Shown: positions 43,121-54,572 of the stretch, piece by piece
How positions within the stretch are numbered: the first letter of the stretch is position 1
Layout of the letters: every line of letters starts with the position of its first letter
Source of the DNA: Amphibalanus amphitrite
Lineage: Eukaryota > Arthropoda > Thecostraca > Balanomorpha > Balanidae
Length of the DNA stretch: 64,000 nucleotides
Direction: 5' to 3'
Assembly: GCF_019059575.1 (NCBI RefSeq)
Contig: NW_024881626.1
Coordinates: forward strand, 248,001 to 312,000
The notes under the pieces: generated by a model
Databases searched by the model: none
What the model was told of the DNA's origin: nothing
The model's input: the letters and a program-made list of their open reading frames with translations, nothing else
Made by a program: the position numbers and the translations under genes

Positions 43121-45490
43121 TCTTCAGCCGCCCCTGGTTTCTTGCCACATTAATGTCTTCAACCGCTCCCGAATGAAAGAATGTACGTTGGTAGTGTGTA
43201 GTGGGAAAGGCAATTCTGGTCCTAATTTTTCTCGCTCATAGCGCTATTGGTTTGGTCTGCAGAAGGGGTGCCCGTCTTACCTACCCTGACCGTCTTACCC
43301 CACTTTCCCCTACTTAAATCTTAACCCTCTAATGCCCACACATAGTTCCACGGTTCCTAAAATTAGCACCTCGTGACCTATGATTCATTTTGGGTCCCTT
43401 GTTCGAAATCTGAAGTCAAAAAAAAAATTCGCAGTTCAAATTTCGGAAATAATTTGTGTATCAAATATGATACATTGGGCATTCCACTTGGTTATTTTTA
43501 GTGGTATCAGACCACACAGAAGGAAGTGAAGGCATAGATGAGAAGATATATGTTTTGAAAAATTTCAGAGATAAAAGCGGCAGTTAAAATGTGTAAAATG
43601 CAAACAAGAAATCCTTTACTGTGCGCCACTTATCAGAACATTTTCTCAATATTTCATTGGCATCCTACTTGTATCAAAATGCCCTTTCAGTCGGTACTAA
43701 GGGAACAACGCTAATCATAGGCATCTTTTTACGAGTGCCTTCTATTCCTTTAATTTCCACGATACAGCGGAAAAAAAAAATGCACTTGTGCATTTTTTTC
43801 ATAATTCGGACATGTGGACCATGCTTCTCAAACGTGCATTATACATACTTGATACAAAAATGAAGACATTACGGTTGGTCGGTAAGTGGTCGAAGTGAAG
43901 CAGTTCTGATGCAAAATGCTGGACAGCCTGCCGACGGACCGGAATCAATGCCAAAGACGATGTTGGTTTATCTTCACGATAGCCGGACAATCCCTGGTGA
44001 CTGAAACTCTCAGCCTGTGAATCGTCAGTTAGCACTTTGACTGGTCGTGCGGTCCTCATGTCATCGGCGTCAGTACAACAGCCGCGCACTGACCAGTGAC
44101 CAGTGCAGTAACCGTTGTACTTGTCAGACAACAGAGGTACAGGTAACTGTGTACCGATCGGCAGGAACTTGCACAATGTTCATTGACCTCATATGGAGGT
44201 GAGCGTACGCAATGCCGCACTTTAACTTGTATTCTTATGGTTAGTGTCCATGTTTTAGTATAAATCCTATTTGTTCAGTGGCAATCAGCTACCATACTTG
44301 GCGGCATATGTCAATATATGACAACAAATGACATACCTGGCAGTAAAAATGTTTGCCAGGTGTCAGGCACCTGCTGGATCCTGGCAGCAGTGCATGGTTG
44401 CCTACTTCTTGGATACGTAAATCAAAGGAACCACGTCCTTCGGTCTTGACGTCTGTCTTCATGGCGAGTCCGTTTAGCTAGCTTCCTCTGACGATGACGG
44501 TGTAGTTTTCCACTCCACATTCAATCTCTTACTATACTGGGATGAACGGAGGGGATTTGAATCGCAAACAAATTGTGAGTCGTTCTCCAGTATGAATGAA
44601 AAATGCTGGCTGGCTGCTAATGCAAGTCTTCGGCCATGCCCAGCTAAGACATAGACCCACAAGACATAAGCCCGTCCACAAACCCTGTTGGAATATCGAA
44701 ATTGTGCAAGAGACCGCTGAATCCTCCTTTCCCAAACATAGTCAAGTCTCAATTTTTGGTTTCACGAGTACCTATAAATGCTTGCACGGATGATCGTCCC
44801 TTGAAATCAACAAGCTTGTCATCGATGGCATGTCATTCCTAACGTGGTTTTAGAAGATGTGGTCTGCTAGTGTCCTGCAGATCAAAAAGTTCACTGTTAT
44901 CATCGTCAAACAGTTGGAAAACCAGATTCCTATGAGCGTTAGAAAAGTCGAGATGTATGAGGCATGTAAGGCCACTCATGGACAGCTAGATGTTAGGTGA
45001 TTGACAAGGATGAGAGGCGGCATAAGCGTACGAATATCGTTATGAAATATCGAGTCTGGAGCGAAATAGTTATCTGACGCCAGAGGTGCGAACTTCACAA
45101 ATTTATGCATCTTGTACCATCGTCATTTTCAATGACTCACAGGCCATTGCAATGCTTATAACCTGAGAAAACTATGGTATTGGCACACCGTATGTTGCAG
45201 CGGCGAAAATTTCATAGAAAATATTGGAGTGCTATGCCCACTGTATCATATCTAGTATCCCCCAAATTAGGGGTCCATATCTTTGACCCTGAAATAGCTG
45301 CGATGTTTTGCAACATACTGTGATAAATGCTGAACATTTGTCTCACAGTAGGTATACCAAGTTTCTTTCCAAATAACTATTTTTTGTTTTTTAAATGCTA
45401 AAATTTACACTTGCATCTCAAATAGCTTTTCAGCAAAGGACAAACTGACCCTCTTCAAAATCACCTGGTGGGAAACTGAGAAATCATTAC
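43121..45490. other. No recognisable gene
   Basis: Near 43285-43316 a TTACCCCACTTTCCCCTAC motif resembles the end of an inverted-repeat element, but no partner end is found. The rest has short frames without domains. Confidence 0.4.
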
Positions 45491-45494
45491 TTAA

Positions 45495-46172
45495 AGGTAG
45501 ACTGCCACCTTTTTTCCACAAAACGGTTTTCACTAGAGCTGAGCCACCTATGTCCCAGACTGAAGTCGGTTTTCCGAAATTCGAACCCGTTTGCGAGAAA
45601 TCGGAGCCCACAGTTCAGTTTGATGCCATTTTTTTAGTCCAAGAAAACCGACATCTCTACTGTTTATCGATAACTTTGAAACATGAATTTTCTTGTCTTT
45701 TGGTAAATATATGTCAAAACTTTGATTGTTTCGAGATCAGAGAAGAATTTTGGAGAGTCAAAATAAAAGTTAAACTTATATATTCAGTAGTTCATTTTTC
45801 CAAAAAAGTGTGGGAAATGGGGTTTAACATGGGCCAGACCCATTCCAAATGAGCCATGATTTTTAAATGTTTTTACGAACTTAAATGCAAAATAAATTAT
45901 ACATGGCCAATTTCTTATGAAATCATATATTAGTAAATCATAAAATACCTTACTTTTTCAAATAAAATGTAATAATCTTATGACCTTGAAGTCTAGTGAT
46001 GTGTAAACATTGTCGCTAGACATTAACCGATTGATAATTGTATGATAATCGACAATTTTTTTTCGCGATTCACGTGATGATACTTTGTCAGGTGAATTCT
46101 AAAATTTTGTTTTGTCCAGGGAATAAATCATAGGCCGATCTGAGAAAACTTTTTGAAGGTGGCAGTCTTCCT
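45495..46172. mobile_element. 678-bp TTAA-flanked MITE, unrelated ends
   Basis: Inverted ends AGGTAGACTGCCACC and GGTGGCAGTCTTCCT (one mismatch) lie directly inside TTAA at 45491-45494 and 46173-46176. Outside these, a second inverted pair CACCTGGTGG / CCACCAGGTGG brackets the insertion. AT-rich interior with no coding frame. Confidence 0.65.
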
Positions 46173-46409
46173 TTAAAAATTTTGCCACCAGGTGGTTGCC
46201 AAGACGTACCACTTCTGATACAGCAGGGTTTTCAACAATTTTCGCCTTCAGGATTAGCGCGCGAATTTTCTGCAAATTGACTTACAGATATGATACCGGG
46301 GGCACTAGAGGGTACTCTATTTTTTACGATTTTCAAAGTTGACGTCAAAATAATGTTTCACTTCTCCCCGGTCTCCCCTACCTACATAGGTCGGCAGGTA
46401 GGTACAGGC

Positions 46410-46578
46410 ACAAAGTAACGGTGGATCCATCAAGCCTGACCGAGGAAGGGCCTGCTATAATTTGAAAGTCACCGAATCAATTGACCTGGGAAATGGACGA
46501 GGATGTCCATTGCTTCGGTGACTCAAATTTAGCAGGCCCTTCCTCGGTCAGGCTTGATGGATCACCGTTGCTTTGCGC
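46410..46578. mobile_element. Degenerate hairpin MITE related to 15528-15738
   Basis: Arms AAAGTAACGGTGGATCCATC... and ...GATGGATCACCGTTGCTTT share the CAAGCCTGACCGAGGAAGGG core with the copy at 15528. The outer CAGTCTGTCTT ends are lost. Confidence 0.7.
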
Positions 46579-47262
46579 AGTGGCGGATCCGGGGGGCATT
46601 TGCCCCTCCCAAACGGCATAATTTTAGCATTAGGTACAGTCACATCATCAAAGGTCGTCTTCTATACTACGTCGGCCGAGGACATCTTATACCTTAGTGC
46701 CACTATATGGAACAGTCTCACGCCTCATCCATCTGGCACTCATGCAGTCACCCATGTCCACATGTAGGGGCTGCGCGCACTATAGGTAGACATCGAATTT
46801 AAGGTGATTTGTGGAGAAAAAAAAAATCCAGAACGTATGTCAGCGTTCGGTCGCCTCTGACTGCAGTCGCTGCTAGTATGACAATCAGTTGGGTTCTCAT
46901 GGTGGATCTTATGGTCTGAAATGTTCAAGTCTTTCCTGGATTCCAATTTCGGCAATAAGTCGCAGCGTGAATCCTTCATGCTACGTGCGTCGTGCGGTCT
47001 TAGATTCTAAGCACGGCCACTCCGGTCGACCACAGGCTGCAGCCCACAGGTCACTTTGGATCAGTGAGTGAACCTGTATAATTTTTGCAAATAATAAAAA
47101 TTTGCTCATCGATCAATGTATGTTTTACCGTTTCGAATTCGCATGGATGCGTTTTTTTTAGAATAAAATGTCCGTAGCCTCAGCTCGTTTCCTATCCTAT
47201 CGTGCTAAATATTCATCAAGATCAAGGTTTTTTATATAAAACAACACCGGGCTGCAAATTGC
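46579..47262. other. No recognisable gene
   Basis: Begins with CAGTGGCGGATCCGGGGGG, a hAT-type end without a clear partner. The remainder is unassigned. Confidence 0.4.
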
Positions 47263-47264
47263 CG

Positions 47265-47590
47265 GTCCCGTAGCTCAGTCGGTAGAGCGTTGGACTCCGC
47301 GTGGTGAGAGCACGCGTTCCCGGTTATGACAGTCCGGGTTCGAAGCGCGACGGGCGCTCGACATTTATGAGCCTCCTGACAGGTATGGTTGCGGTTGGTG
47401 GCAGGCCGTAGCCAGGCGAAGTCAGTGAGGGGACCGGCCGTGCGCGGCTATGTGCGCACGTTAAACTTTGGACTCTAAATTCTGCCATAGAACCGGAATT
47501 GCGCGATCGGAGTGTAGAGGGCAGGGTCACCGCAACAAGCTTCGCTTAGCTGTGGCTCTGTCCTTGTGAATCCTTCCTATCAAAAGGTTC
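47265..47590 (+). mobile_element. tRNA-derived SINE-like sequence
   Basis: Starts GGTCCCGTAGCTCAGTCGG, a clear A box, and has GGTTCGAAGC as B box about 65 bases later. The spacing and lack of a cloverleaf exclude a working tRNA. About 240 bases of unrelated body follow. Right boundary approximate. Confidence 0.6.
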
Positions 47591-47892
47591 GGACTAAATT
47601 TATAAAAAATTGCATTAATTGGATTTTATGACAAATCAGCGAAACCTAGTTTTTATACTCGTATTTTGCAGCACCTTGTAAATCATGCATGAACATGACG
47701 TTACATTTTAGACTGACGCCCCTGTCGCGAGCTGACAATGGCGCCCCTCTCAAGGGAAAGAGTCGCCCCCTCGAGCACCATGCCCCCCCCCCCTTTCGCT
47801 GATTTCTGGCTACGCCACTGGGTACGCCTATGGACGAGGCATGGAAAGAATCGATAAATTGTTATGGTTTGCCCCCCCCCCCCCCCCCCCCC
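47591..47892. other. No gene; C-rich end-like sequences
   Basis: Contains GGCTACGCCACTG near 47808, resembling an inverted hAT-type end, and a long C-run at about 47872-47892 that truncates the left side of the next MITE. Confidence 0.45.
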
Positions 47893-48117
47893 AGGCAGTT
47901 ATTTGCCTGGAGTGGTAGGCTGTGCCGCATCACACGGGCTGAGTTCACAAATTATAGCTTTGTCCCAATGCTCACAATCTGAATCGACGCGCTTAATTGC
48001 GTGATAAACGGCACAACTGGGTGCGGCTAATTGTGGGCTACGCTTTTGCGAAACTGCCAAGTTTGGCAGCCCAACTCGACCAAAGCGAAATACGCCTAGA
48101 ACCATCCTGGTAACCTG

Positions 48118-49642
48118 TCAGACCGACTCAGAACGACTCAAACTGACTCAGACCGACTCAACCGACTCAAATCGATTCCGATCGACTCAGACAGACTCAG
48201 AACGACTCAGGCAGACTCAAACCGACTCAGGCAGACTCAAACTGACTCGACCGACTCAACCGACTCAAATCGATGCCGATCGACTCAGACATACTCAGAA
48301 CGACTCAGACAGACTCAGGCAGACTCAAACAGACTCAGGCAGGCTCAAACCGACTCAGGCAGACTCGACCGATTCCGATCGGCTCAGACCGACTCAGATA
48401 GACTCAGAACGACTCAAACTGATTCAGACCGACTCAACCGACTCAAATCGTTTCCGATCGACTCTGACAGACTCAGGCGGACCCAGGCAGACTCAAACTG
48501 ACTCGACCGACTCAAACCGATTCAGATCGACTCAGACCGACTCAAACTAACTCAGACCGACTCAACCGACTCAAATCGATTCAGATCGACTCAGACAGAC
48601 TCATAACGGCTCAGACAGACTCAGGCAGACTCAAAACGACTCAGGCAGAATCTAACTGACTCGACCGACTCAAACCGATTCAGATAGACTCAGATAGACT
48701 CAGAATGACTCAGACCGACTCAACCGACTCAAATCAATTCCGATCGACTCAGACAGACTCAGAACGACTCAGACATACTCAGGCAGACTCAAACCGACTC
48801 AGGCAGACTCAGAATGACTCGACCGACTCAATCCGATTCAGATCGACTCAGACCGACTCAATCTGACTCAGGCCGACTCAAGCGACTCAAATCGATTCCG
48901 ATCGACTCAGACAGACTCAGAATGACTCAGACAGTCTGTGAGTCTGTCTGAGTCAATCGGAATCGATTTGAGTCGGTTGATTCGGTCTGAGTCAGTTTGA
49001 GAGTCGTTCTGAGTCTATCTGAGTCGGTCTGAGTCGATCTGAATCAGTTTGAGTCGGTCGAGTCAGTTTGAGCCTGCCTGAGTCGGTTTTAGTCTGCCTG
49101 AGTCCGCCTGAGCCTGTCTGAGTCGATCGGAATCGATTTGAGTCGGTTGAGTCGGCCAGAACGACTCAGACCGACTCAACCGACTCAAATCAATTCCGAT
49201 CGACTCAGACAGACTCAGAACGACTCAGACAGACTCAGGCAGACTCAAACCGACTCAGGCAGACTCAAACCGACTCAGGCAGACTCAGAATGACTCGACC
49301 GACTCAAACAGATTCAGATCGACTTAGACCGACTCAGTCTGACTCAGACCGACTCAACCGACTCAAATCGATTCCGATCGACTCAGACAGACTCAGAACG
49401 ACTCAGACAGTCTGTGAGTCCGTCTGAGTCGATCGGAATCGATTTGAGTCGGTTGATTCGGTCTGAGTCAGTTTGAGAGTCGTTCTGAGTCTATCTGAGT
49501 CGGTCTGAGTCGATGAAGTCAGTTTGAGTCTGCCTGAGTCGGTTTGAGTCTGCCTGAGTCCGCCTGAGTCTGTCTGAGTCGATCGGAATCTATTTGAGTC
49601 GGTTGAGTCGGTCTGCGTCAGTTTAAGTCCTTCTGAGTCTAC
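48118..49642. repeat. 10-bp tandem array GACTCANNNN with orientation switches
   Basis: Units of 9-10 bp starting GACTC (for example GACTCAGACC and GACTCAAACC) form higher-order units of roughly 100-150 bp marked by GATTCCGATC. Orientation is GACTC to about 48938, GAGTC to about 49155, GACTC to about 49410, then GAGTC to 49642. Confidence 0.9.
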
Positions 49643-49889
49643 CCAGGGGTGGATTTTTATATTAAGTTGGGGTTGCACGTGCAACCCCAACTTTGGATTG
49701 TGTAACCCCAACATCGGTTTGTGCAACCCCAACTTTACAACTGAAATAAATCGGCGGGCGACTCGAATGGTGCCGCCCCCATAACCCTGAGCCATCCCAA
49801 AACTCTATGCCACCCGTTGACTTGGCACCATCTTTCAACAGAGCCCTACCCATCATGTAGGCAATAGTCACCCCTCAACTGTCTAGTAT

Positions 49890-50830
49890 AGTTGCCGCCT
49901 CCTCAGACCTCAAATGTAGGTGCCGCTCCCTCGAATGTAGGTGCCGCCCCCTCAATGTAAGTGCCGCCCCTCGAATGTAGGTGCCGCCCCCTCGAATGTA
50001 GGTGCCGCCCCCTCAAATGTAAGTGCCGCCCCCTCGAATGTAGGTGCCGCCCCCTCGAATGTAGGTGGCACACCCTCGAATGTTGGTACCGCCCCTCAAA
50101 TGTACCTAAATGCCGCCCCTCGAATGTAGGTGCCGCCCCCTCGAATGTAAGTGCCGCCCCCTAAATGTTAGTGCCGCCCCCTCCCTCGAATGTAGATGCC
50201 GGCCCTCCTCGAATGTAAGTGCCAGTTAGTGCCGCCCCCTCGAATGTTGGTGCCGCCCCCTCGAATGTAGGTGCCGCCCCCTCAAAGGTAAATGTCGCCC
50301 CTCGAATGTAGGCGCTGTCTCCTCGAATGTAGGTGCCGCCCCCTCAAATGTTAGTGCCGCCCCCTCGAATGTAGGTGCCGGCCCTCCTCGAATGCAGGTG
50401 CCGCCCCCTCGAATGAAGGTGCCGCGCCGCCCCCCTCAAATGTCGGCCCCGGCCACTTATGCTTAGGTGTCATCGGTCATCCCATAAAATGTAGGTGCCG
50501 TCCCTTCGAATGTAGATGGCATCCCCTAGGGTGTAGTTGCCGCCCCCTAAGGCCTAGCCGCAGTGCAGCCCCCTCAAATGTAGGTGCCAGTTGCCACCCC
50601 CTAAGTGTAGGTGCCACCCCTTGAAATGAAGGTGCCTTTCCCTCACATGTAGATAGATGCCGCCCCCCCCATGCGTGGGTGCCGCCCCTCAAGTTTGTGT
50701 GTCGTCCCTCAAGTTAGGGTGCTGCCCATAAAATGTAGGTGCCGCCCACTCTAAGTGAAGGCGCTGCCGCCTCAAGTGCAAATGCCATCGCCGCCCCCTC
50801 TAATGTAGGTACTACCCTCCTCTCAAGAGC
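49890..50830. repeat. ~21-bp minisatellite GTAGGTGCCGCCCCCTCGAAT
   Basis: Dozens of units with small length changes; best preserved at 49920-50450, degenerate afterwards. Cys/Arg/Pro-rich open frames here are by-products. Confidence 0.9.
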
Positions 50831-51139
50831 TTGAGCTGTCACAAGGCCGTATAGAGCTGTCGGACATGCAAAAATGACCAGTTAAAAAAAAATCGTGGAT
50901 TTCGATTCCTGGTGCGCCGCTCACCGCTCAGTGGGAGGTGGGGGTGGTGCCCAGTGGAGGTCGCAGGGGGGCATCAGGGCCATGCCCCCCCCCAAAGACA
51001 AATCAGGGGGCATCATATAATTTGCCCCCTTAAACAACCGATGGGCCCCGATGGGCGTAGGGGCCCTGGCTCTTACCCGATTGTCACGAGGCTCCAGTCC
51101 AGAAACCAACGCCAGGATTATATAACAGCCCCCATGCCG

Positions 51140-53395
51140 GTCTTTGAGTATCCTGACTTCTGAGGGCGCTTCAGTGGCCTTCAAGGGCCCACCTTGACCA
51201 ATGAGGGCCCACATCGACCTCTCAGGGCCCTCCACTGGCCCTTGAGGGCCCTAAAGCGGCATCAGGAGTCCCCCAACCGGCCTTTGAGGGCCCCACACTG
51301 ATCTCTTGATGGACTCATTTCTGTCTCTGGGGTTCAGGACTGACCATTGGGTGCCGGTCACTAAGAGCCCGCATCGACCTCTGAGGGCATCAAACTGGCC
51401 TTTGAGGGCCCTGTACTGGTCTCGAGGGCTCCCAAACTGGTCTCTGGGGGTCCACGCCTCTAATGGCCTCATTTCTTTTTCTGGGGGCCCAAGACTGGCC
51501 TTTGGGTGTCCCCGAGGGCCCGTACTGACTTCTGAAGGCCCGATGCCGGTCTCTAAGGGTCCACATCGGCCTCTGAGGGCCCTATGCTGACCTCTGGGGT
51601 CCAACACCGACCCATGCTATTGCTGGTCTTCTAGGGCCCCACCCTGACCTCTGAGGGCTTCACGCTGGCCTGTAAGATAACGCCGGCATGTGAGGGCCCA
51701 CGTCGGCCTCTGATGGTTCCAAACTGCCCTTTGAAGGCTCTGTACTGGTCTCTGAGGGCCTCACACTGCCGGTACGGACCCACGCTGGTCTTTTGAGGGT
51801 CCAAACTGGTCTCTGACGGCCCAAACTGGCCTCTGAGGGCCCCAAACCGGCCTCTAAATGTCTCACACCGGCTGCTGTTAACCCCATTTCTGTCACTGAC
51901 ACCCAAGGCTGGCCCTTGTCCCTTGGGTGCCTCTGAGGGCCCCGTACTGGCTTCTGAAGGCTCTATGCCGGCCTCTGAGGACCCATGACGGTCTTTAGGG
52001 GCCCTGTGGTAGTGTGCTCCTCGATTGTCTCCCTGGAGCCGCCTCTGCGATGACTTGCCCGCCGGCGCATGGGCCGACGGCTGGTGTCAGCGGGCGCGGT
52101 TGGAATGTGGACCAGTCTTGTTCGAGACGCAATGCAAGCGGGAGCCCTACTGTCGCTTATAACAGGCCCCACACTGGACTCTGAGGGCCCCAAACTGGCC
52201 TCAATGGGCCCCAGCCGGTCTATGGGGTCTCTACACCGCCACTGATGGCCCTATTATGGTCTCTGGGGTGCCAGGTTAGTCTGGTCCCTGAGTGCCCACA
52301 TCGGCCTCTGAGCCTGGGGGCCCCATACAGGCCTTTGAGGGCCAATACTGGCCTTTGAGGGCCCTATACCGACCTCTGAGGGCCCCGAATCGGGCTCCTC
52401 TGAGGGACCCACACTAGCCTCTGATGAACCCACTCCGGCCGCTGGGGCCTCAAGATTGAACTTTGGGTGCCTCGCACTGGGCTCTGAGGGCCCACATTGA
52501 CCTCCGAGAGCTCAACACTGGCCTGTAAGGCATCATATTGGGCTGGCCTCTGATGACCAACTGGTTTTGGAGGGCCAGTACTGGCCAGTGGCCACTCAGG
52601 GTCGCAATTCCAAACCGGCTTTTGAGGGCCATAACCGGCATCTGATGGACCGAACCGGACCCTGGTGACCCAAAACAGGCCTCAGAGGGCCCCGCACCAG
52701 ATTCTGAGAGTCCCATCTTTAGTCTCTGGGGTCCAAGGAAGAACTTTTGGCGTTTCATGCCGTCCTCCAAGGTTCCGTCAGTCTCTGTTGGTCCCCATGT
52801 CGGAATTTCGGAATTTGAGGGCCGTTATCTCGTCGCAGCGGGCCGGCATGAAGGTCTATTACCATATCGGGGTCACATCGGTTTCTGAGGGCCGATGTCT
52901 GCTGCCAAGGGTCCCTATAGTCTCTGATAGTTCCATTTAGGTCTTTGAGAGCCCGGGCCTGCCCATCATAGGCGCCTCATGCTATCTTCTTATTCTCTGC
53001 CGATCTCGGAGGGCCCCTGTCGATCTGTTTGGCCCGTGCAGGTTTTTAAGGGCCGCTGCTAGTCTCTGAGAGCCCCATGTCGTTAGTTGTGTCTATTTTG
53101 AGTCGCATTGGCACCACACATGTCTCTTAGGGCCCATACCAGTCAAGGGGTCCCACATTGACCTCTCAAGGACCAACGCTGGCCTCAAGGGCTCACACCA
53201 CCTCAGAGGTTCCGAACTGGCCTTTGACGACCCCGGGCCCGCACTGGCCTCTGATGGCTCAGGCAGGTCTCGTAAGACCCACGTTGGAGTTCAAAGACCC
53301 ATACTGTTGTGCGAGGTCTCACCCGGTTTATGAGGGTCAATCTCAATACTGGCCTTAAATGATCTTACGCCGGGCTTATATAAGGGTCTCATAGT
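51140..53395. repeat. ~24-bp GGCCTCTGAGGGCCC minisatellite
   Basis: Long degenerate array of ACTGGCCTCTGAGGGCCC-like units. The same family occurs at 57545-58260 inside another hAT-like element. Confidence 0.85.
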
Positions 53396-53397
53396 GG

Positions 53398-53487
53398 TTT
53401 CAGAAGTTTTCCGCTACTTACGAAAAACTTCAGGGGGAGGGTGGGCGGATATTCGCCCCCCCCCCCCCTCCGCGGTATGCGGGTTAA
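53398..53487 (+). mobile_element. Right-end fragment of a TTAA element (family C type)
   Basis: TTTTCCGCTACTTACGAAAA, a G/C hairpin with a GCGGATATTCGC core, and ...TATGCGGG before TTAA correspond to the family C right end at about 14025-14094. Confidence 0.65.
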
Positions 53488-53673
53488 GCTAACACATCGC
53501 CCCCCAGCGAGGGTCTACAGGGCCCCTTTGCCAATTCGCCCCCCCCCACGCCAAGTTTACGACCGTACCTGGTGGCGCCCGCCCACTTCCGGACTATTGC
53601 GCCCCTCGGAACCGCTTTGGGCGCCCTTTCAGGGCTGTGCAACCCCAATAAAAAACAAAAAAATCCACCCCTG

Positions 53674-54350
53674 AGTCTACCTGAGTCGGTCTGAGTCGAT
53701 CTGAATCGGTTTAAGTCGGTCGAGTCAGTTTGAGTCTGCCTGAGTCGTTCCGAGTTTGTCTGAGTCGATTGGAATCGAATTGAGTCGATTGAGTCTGTCT
53801 GAGTCAGTTTGAGTCGTTCTGAGTCTATCTGAGTCGGTCTGAGTCGATCTGAATCGGTTTGAGTCGGTCGAGTCAGTTTGAGTCTGCCTGAGTCGGTTTG
53901 AGTCTATCTGAGTCTGTCTGAGTCATTCTCAGTCTGTCTGAGTCGATCGGAATCGATTTGAGTTGGTTGAGTCAGTCTGAGTCAGTTCGAGTCGTTCTGA
54001 ATCTATCTGAGTCGGTCCAAGTCGATCTGAATCGGATTGAGTCGGTCGAGTCAGATTGAGTCTGCCTGAGTCGGTTTTAGTCTGCCTGAGTCGTTCTGAG
54101 TCTGTCTGAGTCGATCGGAATCGATTTGAGTTGGTTGAGTCTGTCTGAGTCAGTTTGAATCGTTCTGAGTCTATCTGAGTCGATCTGAATCGGTTTGAGT
54201 TGGTCGGGCCAGTTTGAGTCTGCTGAGTCGGTTTGAGTCTGCCTGAGTCGTTCTGAGTCTGCCTGAGTCGATGGGAATCGATTTGAGTCGGTTGAGTCGG
54301 TCTAAGTCAGTTTGAGTGGTTCTGAGTCTATCTGAGTCGGTCTGAGTTGG
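53674..54350. repeat. 10-bp tandem array, right arm (GAGTC orientation)
   Basis: Same repeat family as 48118-49642, inverted relative to the left arm. Confidence 0.9.
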
Positions 54351-54414
54351 TACGTTATCTTCTCCTACCCGGTGACGTCACAGCATGCGTCGGCTTGGCA
54401 CGGCCGCCACAGGT

Positions 54415-54505
54415 GGGGTGCGGCTAATGGTGGTATCTCGCTTTGGTCGAGTTGGGCTGCAACTTGGCGGTTTCGCAAAAGCGTAGCCCACAATTAGCCG
54501 CACCC
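54415..54505. repeat. 91-bp self-complementary right end
   Basis: GGGTGCGGCTAATGGTGG at 54415 is mirrored by CCACAATTAGCCGCACCC at 54488-54505, so the right terminus could itself be a tiny inverted-repeat element. Confidence 0.6.
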
Positions 54506-54572
54506 GGCACAACTTAGCGCTCCTGTCAACTGATAGCTTCTGAGGAGTGGAACGTCATTCTGTAGTCGACTA

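Larger units (their letters stand above)
49644..53673. mobile_element. 4-kb hAT-like element carrying two minisatellites
   Basis: Ends CAGGGGTGGATTTTT and AAAAATCCACCCCTG, extended inside by TTGGGGTTGCAC and its mirror, flanked by exact 8-bp AGTCTACC (49636-49643, 53674-53681). Subterminal TGCAACCCCAA words repeat near the left end. The body is minisatellite sequence plus an internal CAGTGGAGGTCGCAGGGGG segment at 50951 resembling the end of 56808-58895. No transposase. Confidence 0.88.
48019..54505. mobile_element. Foldback-like composite element with 9-bp duplication
   Basis: 6487 bp flanked by exact GGCACAACT (48010-48018, 54506-54514). Inverted ends of about 75 bp begin GGGTGCGGCTAATTGTGGGC at each side. 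Inward, the left arm is GACTC-oriented 10-bp repeats (48118-48938) and the right arm is the same repeats in GAGTC orientation (53674-54350), giving long repetitive inverted arms. A hAT-like element (49644-53673) was inserted later; without it the element was about 2.4 kb. Drosophila FB elements share the 9-bp duplication and tandem-repeat arms; a Mutator-like relative is the alternative. Confidence 0.85.
47893..54570 (-). mobile_element. TA-type MITE split by a 6.5-kb insertion
   Basis: 47893-48018 and 54515-54570 together match the 434-640 MITE in reverse. The right end GTCGAC is followed by TA at 54571-54572; the left end is replaced by a C-run. The split lies at GGCACAACT, which is duplicated around the inserted foldback-like element. 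Confidence 0.8.

Noticed and set aside
44474..44752. 92-residue minus-strand frame
   Set aside because: No domain or repeat relationship seen and the opposite strand is also open; insufficient support.
47265..47356. Functional tRNA gene
   Set aside because: A and B boxes are good, but the distance between them and the missing cloverleaf fit a SINE head.
46577..47820. One hAT element from CAGTGGCGGATCC to GGCTACGCCACTG
   Set aside because: The ends match only in CAGTGGCG and the flanking 8-mers differ; probably two separate fragments.
47872..47892. Long C-run, and similar G- or C-runs across the window
   Set aside because: Not treated as features by themselves; run lengths are unreliable in sequencing and many belong to end hairpins of TTAA elements.
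48118..49642. CRISPR-like array
   Set aside because: Units are 9-10 bp without unique spacers, in an animal-type genome; it is a tandem repeat.
49403..51906. Frames of 67-130 residues in minisatellite DNA
   Set aside because: Repetitive translations that follow the DNA period, with no conserved domain.
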